DNA from: Dinochytrium kinnereticum
Taxonomy: Eukaryota; Chytridiomycota; Chytridiomycetes; Chytridiales; Chytridiaceae
Length of the DNA stretch: 31,241 nucleotides
Assembly: GCA_027604005.1 (NCBI GenBank)
Contig: JADGJT010000221.1
Span: forward strand, 1 to 31,241
Direction: 5' to 3'
In this document: positions 1 to 9,156 of the stretch, one piece after another
Position numbering within the stretch: position 1 is the stretch's first letter
Layout of the letters: the number at the start of each line of letters is the position of its first letter
The notes under the pieces: generated by a model
What the model was told of the DNA's origin: nothing
Seen by the model: the letters and a program-made list of their open reading frames with translations, nothing else
Database searches by the model: none
Program-made: the position numbers and the translations under genes

Positions 1-260
1 TAATTCCACCTTGTAGTAAAAATGGTTTTCAAAAGGTTTTCAAAAGAACGTTCTCAAAACGTTTTTTCAACGTTGAAACCAACGTTTTGAAAACGTTTTT
101 GCTCGAAAACGTTCTGAAAACCATGTGCGGGACAAAAGGTTTTCAAAAGGTTTTGTGGAAAATGTTTTGAAAACGTTGTGCCCAAAAAACCTTTTAAAAA
201 CGTTTTTTCAACGTTTTCAGAACGTTTTGGGCAAAAAAACGTTCTCAGATGGTTTTTTCC
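1..260. repeat. AACGTT palindromic repeat cluster
   Basis: The first 260 bases hold 11 copies of AACGTT, most inside larger palindromes of the type AAAACGTTTT or ACGTTTTGAAAACGT, together with several GGTTTTCAAAAGG-type units. Spacing is irregular, so this is a degenerate palindrome cluster, not a simple tandem array. An open frame crosses it (125-346), but its translation is only the repeat read as Lys/Phe/Asn-rich peptide and it is not called. It could be part of a dispersed element or the end of a larger repeat cut by the window edge. Confidence 0.7.
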
Positions 261-346
261 GACGGGGGTGTAGTATCACGCAGAACTGCCAGCAGCAGGA
301 CAAACAAACCTCCTCCCTCCCTTGCACGCATGCATGGATGAAGTGA

Positions 347-615
347 AGAACCACTAATAACACTTGTCAGCATTCTTCTGAGGGACTTTGCGCGTGTGGC
401 ACGTCACACCAACTACTCCTGTCCTGAAGTAAGACAAAAGACATTCATTCACCCATCCATCCATCCATCCATCCATCCATCCATCCATCCATCCTCACTC
501 ACTCACTCACACTCAACCATCAACCACCTTTCATTTAATAGTAATCCACCCATCACCATCCATCCATCCATCCATCCATCCATCCTGTTTGAATCCTTGA
601 ATCACACTCACACCC
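347..615. repeat. CATC microsatellites upstream of K1
   Basis: Two runs of the tetranucleotide CATC lie at about 452-494 and 556-586, followed by CACTCA/CTCACT simple sequence. This stretch occupies the position of the 5' UTR and promoter of kinase gene K1, whose start codon is at 616. No convincing TATA box or coding exon was seen. Open frames through it encode only Pro-Ser-Ile-His repeats. Confidence 0.75.
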
Positions 616-3600
616 ATGAACTCGGTGATCCCCACAGAGGCCATCAAGGTCGACACCTCTGGGCCTCCGCTGGGCTCAGGTGCCTTTGGGGTGGTCTTCA
701 AGGCGAGGTGAGCTTCTTCTTCCTCACTCATCACTGTCTGATTTCGGCCTTTTTATGTCGTTGTTGTCGTCTCATGAGCCCTTTTCTCTCCTTTTCTTCT
801 CCTCGTTTTTCTTTTTCTTTCTTTCTCTTTTTTTTTTTCTTTTTTTTTGTTGGGCTAGATATGCAAATGAACTGGTGGTGGTGAAGAGATTAAAGCTGCA
901 GGCGCTTTCAAAAACCGCTGAGGAAGAGTTCAAGAAGGAGGCCGCCATCTTGGCCGGTTTGAATCATCCCAGGATCGTCAGGTTTTTGGGCATCTCGCTG
1001 GAGAATGAGAGGTGTTCCATTGTGCTTGAGGTTTGGTTCTTACAACACCCCACACCTTTTTCCTTTTCTTTTCTTTCTCCCCACTGTCTTTTATTCCCTT
1101 GTCAAAAAAGTCTTTTTCTTTCCCTTTCGTTTCTTGGTCTCGTGTGTCCCTCGCTATTGGTTGTTTTTTTTTTCTCTCTTTTTCTTCTTCTTGCTTCTTG
1201 CTTCTTCACCTGCCTTCCCCATCGCTTCCACCTTCTGAACCCCCCAACCATCTCTCTTCATCACCCGCACCAACCCCTTAAAAAAAAAACAAAAAACAAC
1301 AACGCCTTCCCACACAGTACCTTCCCCTAGGCTCCCTCTACGCCTACTACACCGCAAACCCAACCCCACCTCCCCTCAAAACCCGTCTCAACCTCGCCAT
1401 GGACGTCTCAACCGGCATGGACTTTCTTCATCAACGCTCCCCGCCTCTCTTGCACAACGATCTAAAGTCTCCCAACATCTTGCTGTACCATGATGCGGCG
1501 GGGGAGCTGCATGCAAAGATCACGGATTTTGGGGTGGCCAAGATTAAGACGGCCACTTTGACCACCACTGCTGCTGGGATTGGGGGGGGTGGTGGTGGTG
1601 GTGGTGGGGTTAAAGGGACTTTGTTGTGGATGGCGCCAGAGTTGCATAATTTGAGGGCGAAGGTGAGGGTTGATTCACCCTTCTTTTTTCTTTCTTCTTC
1701 TTTCTTTGCATTTCTCCCCCGTTTCTTTTTTTTTTTTTTTTTTGGTAATGGCTTGCTTTGGGGTGGAGGCGAGGGGTCGATTCAAGTGTGTTTCTTTCCC
1801 GAATTTTTCTTCTTCTTCTTCTTCTTCTTCTTTTTTTTTTTAGCGGGGAATGGGTTGAAAGCTCACTCTTGAAAAAAGTGTCGAGTTCCTTGAACAACTG
1901 CCCTCTCGAAAAAAGAAAAGCCCCCAAAGAACAGAAAAATAAGAGGGGCGGGGAGATGCTCGAGTTCCCTAAAGGAACGAATTGCCCTCTCGAAATTAGG
2001 AAAGCACCCCCCCCGTTATTTCCCATCTCCAAAAATCCCCCAAGAACATTGAACACTTAACACAGACACCCCTTCCCTTCCCCAACTCAATAACCCATTA
2101 CTATCCCTTCCCCTCCTCAGTACCGAACCAGCAGCGACGTCTACTCCTTTGGCGTGGTCCTGACCGAGCTCACCTCCTGGGTGGGCCCGTTTGGCATCCC
2201 GATCCCAGAAATCCGATACGACGCCATCCACCGCCTTCTGACGATTGAAAAACGCATCCCGACCATCCGTCACCCCATCGACGTTCCTGAGAACATCCAG
2301 CACCTCACTCATCGGTGTCTGGACATGGTGGTTGGGAATCGTCCGGCGTTTGCCGATGTGTCGGCCATGCTGGAGGCTATCTGTGGCGATGCGACGGGGG
2401 TCGGGGATGGTGAGGGGGGGGGGTTGGGTGGGGAGGTCGGACGGGGGTTGGTGGAGTCGGTTGAGTTTAGGGTTACGGAGACGGAGGTTGGGGAACGGGA
2501 GATGGGTGGGTCTGAGAGTGGGGGTGGGGGTGGGGGGGCGCTAGGGGTGTTTTAAGGGGAGTCGTCTTTGTCACGGATTTCGGTGGATGGGGGGACGGGT
2601 GCCGCCACCTTCTTTGTATTTGTGAGGGGTTTCGGTTGGTTTTTCTTTTTTTTTTCTATTTTCTTTTTCTTTTCGTGCTTTTTTTTTTGGGAATTGGTAC
2701 CCTTTCTTTCCATTCTTATTATTTATTTATTTATTTATTTTTTTTTGTCTCTTATTTTTTTGTTTTCTTCCGTCTTCCGTTTTCTTACTTGAAAGATGAG
2801 GGGACGTGAAGGGGTTTTCTTTTATTTTCTTAACCCTTTTTTTCTTCATTATCAGCCAAATCGACCCCCCGTCATGAATGGGTTCTCAAGGAACAGTGGC
2901 TCATTTGGGAACCAACAGCTGTTTCCTCCCACCCCGAACCTCTCCAACAACCAGCCAGGTTACCACTCGTCATCTCCACATCAGCCTCTTCGACCCTCTC
3001 CTCCTCCTCCTCCTCATCCTCCGGCTCCCGCACCGCAGCAGCAGCAGCAGCAGTACATGTTTACGCCACCGGGCATGCCTCACCACCAGCAGCCGCCTTA
3101 TCAGTATCAGCAGCACCCCCAGCAGCCTCCTCACCAGTTTCAACAGCACCCCCAGCAGCCTCCTCACCAGTTTCAACAGCACCCAATTCAATACCATCAT
3201 CAGCAGCCCTTCCCGCAGATGACTCGAACACCCTCACGTGAACCCTCCGCCGCTCTTTCATCCTCCTCGGCGTCCACGGCCGTGAACGCCTCCCAGACTT
3301 ACCCCCAACGGCCTCCGACTGAGATGATCCTCTCAATGATTGAGGACGCTGAACGCGCGGAGGAAAAAGGCAACACGGACCTTCAGGGAAGGATCCTGAC
3401 TCGGATCGTTGATTACGCCACAATGCATCTGGGGGACACCCATGAGGCGACCCTTACCGCCATCCTTGGGTTGGCGGAGTGGTTTGAAGCGACTGAGGAC
3501 AGCGCGGTGAAGATTGAGGGGTTGGTGAGGAAGGGGTTGGAGAATGCGAGGGGAAGCCTTGGGAATGATCATCATGTGACGTTAGGGCTTATGGGGAGCA

Positions 3601-4412
3601 TGGCGGGGGTGTTTGACGCGCAGGAGCTCTCCAACTCTGCTTATGTGTTGCTTGTGGAGAGGGCTGAGAGGGCTCGGAAGGTGTTTGGGGAGGCCGGGGA
3701 GACGTTTGAGGCGGAGGTGGCGGTTGTGGTTTGGTTGGCTTCGAATGAGAGGTTTGAGGAGGCGGAGAGGATGGTCAGGCCGCTTATTTTGAGGGCTGGG
3801 AAGGTGCTTGGGGAGAACCATGCGGGAACGTTTCAAGCGTATAACCTCTATGGGATGATCTTGGTTGGTGTGAGGCGATTCGCCGACGCCGAGACTTACC
3901 TCTCCAAGGCTCTGAATGGGATGCGTGGGTTACCGAGAGACGAGGTTGACGAGGAGGTTCTGACCACCTTGCTTGGAACTCTCGCGACGTCGCTCTGGAA
4001 GCAGCTTAAGCTTGATCAATCTGAGGCGTTGTTGATGGAGGGCATCTCACGAAGCGTTCGACTTCTTGGTCAGGACGACCCGCAGACGCTGGACATGACC
4101 AAGGAGTTGCAGACTGTGAGGAGGTTGAAGGAGTATCAGGGGAAGGCGGAGGAGGTTGAGAGCAGGGCGATGCTTTTGGCGGCGAAGGGGGAGGTCGGGA
4201 GGGCTGAGAAGATGTTGCGGGAGTGCGTTGAGGCTCATACTAGGCTTTATGGCGCAACGCATGGCAGGACTTTGGAAGCTGGGAGGAAGTTGGAGGAGGT
4301 GATGAGGATGGGGAAGGGGGGTGGGGGTGGGGGTGGGACGAGGGTTTCTGTTACGATGACGGGGGGTGCTGCTGCGGTGAAGAAGAAGAAGAGGAACTTT
4401 TTTGGGTTTTGA
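616..4412 (+). CDS. K1: TKL protein kinase, probably fused to a TPR domain
   Basis: Exons: 616-707, 859-1030, 1318-1662, 2121-2546 and 2856-4412 (863 residues). If exon 4 is not spliced, the kinase ends at the stop at 2553-2555 (347 residues). The glycine loop LGSGAFGVVF is at residues 19-28, the ATP lysine is K40 in VVVKR, and DFG begins at D158, followed by WMAPEL. The catalytic loop reads HNDLKS (N135-D136) where paralogues have HRDLKS, so the regulatory arginine is missing but the catalytic Asp remains. The last exon encodes a Pro/Gln-rich linker, then about 330 residues of TPRs of kinesin-light-chain type (repeated L-G-x-x-H-x-x-T-L), and a Lys-rich tail. Exon 5 opens in phase 0 behind a good acceptor (TTCATTATCAG), as in the paralogues; the donor at 2547 (GTGTTT) is weak. 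The kinase part is secure, while the join is inferred. A separate TPR gene starting at 2796 or 2874 is the alternative. Confidence 0.72.
1881..2010 (+). repeat. imperfect direct duplication inside K1 intron 3
   Basis: Two related segments begin at about 1881 and 1960. Each starts TCGAGTTCC, continues to the shared core TTGCCCTCTCGAAA (CTGCCCTCTCGAAA in copy 1), and ends in an A-rich then C-rich tract. Each contains a small inverted repeat (GTTC..GAAC in copy 1, GTTCC..GGAAC in copy 2). They lie in the 458-base intron between kinase exons 3 and 4. They may be a degraded insertion or a local duplication. Confidence 0.5.
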
Positions 4413-4873
4413 GGGGGAGTGGATGGGTCTTTATTTAATTTTTTTTTTCTGTTTTGCGTGTGGGAAGTGGTGGAGGAGGGATGGGGTGGGGTGGAACTTG
4501 CTTCTCTCTCCCCCTCATTTTCTTCTTCTTTTTTTCTTTTCTTTTTTGTTTAAAGTGTTGCCTCGTCTCGTCTCGTGTCTGTCTCTCTCTCTCTGTCGCT
4601 CTCTCTTTCTTTTAGACCTTTGCTGAAACGATGGATCAGGTTTGCTCGTTGAATTGGTCTGGTTGACGCTGGTTGTGTCGAGGGGCTGTCGCGTCCTGTC
4701 CAGTCCAGGATGAAGCGCTCAGGCCGTGAAGCGTTTTGACTTCAGTCGCCCTTTCAAAAAGATTTGCATGTTGTTTTGTGCCTTGGCGATTCTACCTTTT
4801 GGTTTCACCACCGCCGTCCTTGCTGGGTGCCACAGTCTGTGGGTTACCCCTTTCTTCCCTGCCTACGAGATAG
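4413..4873. other. intergenic region K1-K2
   Basis: This pyrimidine-rich spacer has long T and CT tracts at 4440-4620, probably the 3' UTR of K1, followed by mixed sequence leading to the K2 start. A frame starting at 4726 looks like a signal peptide (MKRFDFSRPFKKICMLF) but overlaps K2 exon 1 in a different frame and has no continuation. No gene is called. Confidence 0.5.
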
Positions 4874-7800
4874 ATGGTCGCTGCTGCAGGCATCGACCAG
4901 GCCGTCATCCCCAGCGATGCAATCGACATTGACACCTCTCAGAGTCTGGGGTCTGGCGCCGTTGGGGTCGTCTATAAGGCAAAGCAAGTGTTGATGCTGG
5001 CTTCTGGGTGGGGACTGACATGGGTTTGTTTTGCAGGTATGCGAATGAGACCGTTGTTGTCAAGCGGCTCAGGATGCAGTCCATCTCTGCATCGGCTGTG
5101 GAGGAGTTCAAGCGGGAGGCTGCGACGTTGTCCTCGTTGAATCATCCTAGGATCGTTAGATTGTTGGGAGTCGTCGTTGATAACAATCAGTACTCTATCG
5201 TACTGGAGGTAATCTCCCCCTCTCATTTTTCAACCCGTAAAACGTCCTCCCTAACACCACCTCCCAACCCCCGCCCACCTTCCCATCCAAGTACCTTCCC
5301 CTGGGCTCCCTTTATAACTTCTACAACGACACCCCGAAACTCCCGTACCCGAATCGACTCTCCCTCGCCACGGATGTTGCGACCGGCATGGCGTTTCTTC
5401 ACAAGTGTGAGCCTCCGGTGATGCATAGGGATCTGAAGAGCTTGAATCTCTTGCTGTATGTGGATGCTGGGGGGGAGCTGCATTGCAAGATCTCGGATTT
5501 TGGGATCGCGCTTGTGAGGGAGGCCACCTTGACCACTACGAGTGCGCTGAGTGTGGGGACTGGGGAGGAGAGCGGACAGAAGGGGACTTTGATTTGGATG
5601 GCGCCTGAGTTGCATAATTTGAGGGCTGTGGTGAGTTTGGGTTTTTTTTCTTCTTTGGTTGGAGGTTGGTTGGAAAGACTGGGGTGGGCGTGGGGGGGCG
5701 TTGGGGGGTGTTTTTTTTTTGTTTTTGTTCTTTTGAGTTTTTTGTCAACTGTTGTTTTTTCAACTGTTTTTTTTCTTTCTTTTTCTTTTCTCTTGCTTTG
5801 GAGGGTTTGCTGTTCTTGAGGTTCCTTTTGCTTCATCAAATTCAGGAGGAGCGGGAGATTTTCGGTTCTTTTGCCTTTTTTTTTTTTCTTGAAGGGGGGT
5901 TTTTTTTTTTACGGCGTTTATTGGTCTTCGGCGACCAATCCTGACCGGTTTCCCTCCCTTTGCTTTAGTTCCGACCCCACTGCGATGTTTACTCCTACGG
6001 TGTCGTCCTTTCCGAGCTCTTCAGCTGGGTCGGGCCCTTTGGCATCCCAACCGCCGAGCTCCGCTACGAGGTTCTTCATCGCATGCTCACGATCGAGAAG
6101 CAAGTACCTGAGGTTGAGTTGGATCCAGACGTGCCTTCCACTGTCCTCCGGCTTGTTGAACGATGCTTGAATATGGACATGACGATGCGACCGAGCTTCC
6201 AGGCGATTGTGAAGGAGTTGATGGATGTTGGGAGGGATGTGGTTGTTCTTGGGGCTGAGGCGGTTGGTGCGGGTGGGGGTGGGGGTGGGGGTGCGGTTGT
6301 TGAGACGGTGGAGTATCGTGTTACGCAGACGGATGTGTCGGAGAGGGTGATTATTGATTTTCCTTCTTTTGTTCTGATGATCATGGGTTTTTTTTCTTTT
6401 TCTTTTGTTTCTTCTTTCTGGTATCAGTGATGTTTTTTTCTTCGATTGTTTTCTTCTTCCTGGTATCAGTCGGCTGATGAGTTTGCTTTGACTCCCTCTT
6501 CTCTTCAACAGTCGAACGGAAGTGATCCTTCCAATCGGGACCCGTATCACCGCATGCTGCCTGCTTCATTGTCGACAGGATCACTCTCCGAACCTCCTTC
6601 AACCCCAACATCGGTTGGTCAACAACCCTATATCCGCCAATCCTCCACCCCTCCATCCGGCACTGCGGCTGCTTTTCCTGCAATTTTTCAAGCACCTTTT
6701 GTACCTCAGTCATCCTCGCAAGAGGCTTTGGCCCCTTCTATGAACCCATCTTCTGGCTTGGGTTACCCCGCTTCGACACCTGCTGCCTCTCCTGCTGGTT
6801 ATCCGTACACTCAGAACCAAGGTGCTGGTTGGAATCATCATGCTTCCACACCTGCTGCTTCCCCGGCTTCTCAAAATCAAGGGTACGCTTACCAGCAGGC
6901 TGGATCACCGCCATACACTGCGGCAATGGGTGGTGGAGCTCAGGCTGCAGGTGCGGCGTCGATGGGGTTCGGTGGAAGTATGAGCTCGAGAGACCCTTCC
7001 TCGTCTTCTGACGTGCCGTTGAAAAGCACGGAGGTGACTGAGAGAAAGGGGATGACGACAGGGCGTAAGATTATCATTGGGGCACTGGCGGCGTTGGTGG
7101 TGGTTGGGGCTGGGGTTGGGGGGTACCTTGGTACACGACCTAAAACGAATAGTGATGAATCCTCTGCAGTTGGGAGCGGGTTGGGCGCTGGGTCGTCAAC
7201 CTCCTCCTCTGCTTCTTTAACTACGACCTCGTCTACATTGAGTCAACCTTCTTTAACCTCTTCTTCTTCTCGATCTCTGGCTGCTGCTGAGTCTACTTTA
7301 TCGGCTGTGACCACTACCGCGACCAATGATCCCGGTCCGGTGTCTACCTTTACGGAGAATTCTCCTGTCACGTCGTCGAACCCGCCAGTGACTTCAGAAT
7401 CTCCCCCACCGCCTCCACCACCGCCACCTCCACCGCCGCCACCTCCACCGCCGCCTCCGCCCCCCTCGAATTTGTTTAGGATAAAGTCGAGGGATGGGAG
7501 GTGTTTGGTTGGAACGGAGTTGGCGGGGTGTTCGGGATCGAGTGGGGAGTTGTATTCGTTTTATCGTGAGTTTTGTTTTTTTTTTCTCTTTTATTTCCCT
7601 AACCCCCCCCCCCCATTTTTTCTTTGCTGGAAGGGGGTTTATCTTTCTTTTCTTTTTTCTTCTTTGTAGAGAGGGATTGGGTTTCTATTGCTTTTCTGTT
7701 GCTTCCCTTTTTTTTTTTTTTTTTTTTGGTTTGGGTTATTGGGTTAATAATCTTGCGTTTTTTGCTTTCTTTTGGCTTCCAGCCGCGTTTAGGAGAAACC

Positions 7801-8398
7801 CCGTAAGGCACGAGAACAGTGGGAGGTGTTTTGGGCGAGAGTTTGCTGCTTCGGTAACCGCGGCGGGGCACCCCCCCCCCGCCCCGACCCCGAATTGGAC
7901 ATCCGGGGAGACGTGGGTGGGGGAGGTTTTTGGGAGGATGTGTGTTGAGACACGGTATTGTTGTTTTTTTGTTAAACCCCGTAAGGCACGTTTAAAGGGG
8001 GTTGGGTTTTGGGGGCTTGTTTGGGGCTTCGGTTACCCCGTCCCCCCCCCCCCCCCCAATTACCTCTCCATTTTTTCTGGCAGCATCGTTTGCTTTTGCG
8101 TTTTTATTCTCGCAATGTTTTTCTTACCCCTGTTTTTTTTTTTCTTTCGCATTCATTAGAATCAGAGGTTGTTGTTGGATGACTGCGAAAGATCCTTGGT
8201 GTCGTTGGACGATGGCTATATTCATGTGCATGAGGGTCCTTCTCACTGTCTTAGCGCTGATGATCTTCGGTTTAAGTGAGTGTTAATGTCTTTTCGTGCT
8301 TGTTTCCCTTTTTTTTTTTGTGCTGATTATGTATTGGCGCTCGTCACAGAATGGATTGCTCAGGCGATTCTTTTGTGTGGACTCGGGAGCCGGCGTGA
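4874..8398 (+). CDS. K2: type II transmembrane TKL kinase with beta-trefoil-like ectodomain
   Basis: Exons: 4874-4983, 5037-5208, 5292-5630, 5969-6346, 6470-7565, 7783-7853, 8160-8275 and 8350-8398 (776 residues). Kinase: glycine loop LGSGAVGVVY (25-34), ATP lysine K46, HRDLKS with catalytic D141, DFG at D163, then WMAPEL. The motif VTQTDVSER closes the kinase module. A Ser/Pro/Ala/Tyr-rich linker holds two STPAASPA repeats. One transmembrane helix lies at about 533-554, ending GAGVGGYLGTR. A Ser/Thr stalk and about 21 consecutive prolines lead to a Cys-containing C-terminal domain starting FRIKSRDGRCLV and ending DSFVWTREPA. There is no signal peptide, so the kinase should be cytosolic and the C terminus outside. 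Intron 1 is GC-AG (AA/GCAAGT, 4984-5036); it restores the K-Y-A-N-E-T block of the paralogues. The last exon was chosen because it gives a Cys and Trp pattern matching K5 and K6. Ligand unknown. Confidence 0.85.
7796..8057 (+). repeat. duplicated, decayed copy of K2 exon 6 in the following intron
   Basis: Bases 7796-7860, covering most of exon 6 and its donor, align without gaps to 7974-8038. The first 17 bases (AAACCCCGTAAGGCACG) are identical, and a GCTTCGGT(A/T)ACC block recurs at the same offset; both copies run into poly-C. The offset is 178 bases. The second copy has TAA soon after the shared start and no usable exon, so it looks like a dead duplicated exon within intron 7854-8159. Confidence 0.75.
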
Positions 8399-9156
8399 TG
8401 TGCTGGGTTGGGGTTTTAATAAAGGAGGTTATTGGATGGGTTTTTTTAGGGCCCACCTGTTTTTTGGAATTACTGATGATCCATGCTGTCTTTTAAGAAG
8501 GCTGGTTTTTATTTCGGGTTAGTTTTTTTGTTGTTTGTTTGTTTGTTTTCGCAGTTTCGACGAGTTTCGACGCGTCCAACCGTTAGGCCGTCGAAGACGG
8601 GATGCGTGGTGAGGCTGGAGCCAGAAACTTGTCCGTCCTGTGGATTTTTGGGATTTGAACTTAAAAGGGGTTTTATTTGGGGAAGGAATTGATTAATAAA
8701 ACATCAAGTAAACTGATCGCCTTTTATACTTGGCGAGAATAACATATAGAGAAAGGAAGAAAAACTACTAGAATAGGACAGAATATTCTATGACATACTA
8801 AAACAAACGTAAGTCTTAAGGAAGGTGCAATGAACAAAGGTAAACAATAATGAAGAACCAAGTAAGACAATTTCCCCAAACCCCAAACATTGTAGTGACA
8901 AATCCAATAAGACAACCCTTGCGTTCCCTTTCCCAACATGGACTGCTCGTCAGGGATCAGTCAGGGATCGTCTTGTGTTGAGATCCACCACGACTGGGCA
9001 CGCTGTTCGGTTGTCCAACCTCTTCTGGCCAGCTCTGTTGCACACAACGCAGCACAGGATGAGAAAAGACATTCAGCGAAAGACGAGATGCGACTGCTGA
9101 TAGAAAAAGACAAAAGATCCTCAGTAGTAGCTTGAAGCCACACCGCTGCAGCAGTA
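8399..9156. other. intergenic region K2-K3
   Basis: This 758-base spacer includes an AATAAA hexamer at 8695-8700 on the plus strand and a short TTTCGACG doublet near 8560. Several frames of 65-80 codons on both strands show no kinase-array motif, signal peptide or recognisable domain. It presumably holds the K2 3' UTR and the K3 promoter, but I could not place promoter elements. Confidence 0.45.

Noticed and set aside
125..346. 73-codon plus-strand frame
   Set aside because: Its translation simply reads the AACGTT/GGTTTTC repeat as Lys/Phe/Asn; no domain or start context.
396..884. 162-codon frame over the CATC microsatellite
   Set aside because: Ser-Ile-His-Pro repeat from the microsatellite; it overlaps K1 exon 1 in another frame and runs through intron T tracts.
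4726..4932. Frame with a signal-peptide-like start before K2
   Set aside because: Overlaps K2 exon 1 in a different frame and has no continuation; treating it as a K2 leader would break the conserved VIPSDAI start.
8569..8692. Alternative last exon for K2 after the acceptor near 8554
   Set aside because: The exon at 8350-8398 gives the Cys and Trp pattern (MDCSGDSFVWTREPA) shared by paralogues; the later one does not.
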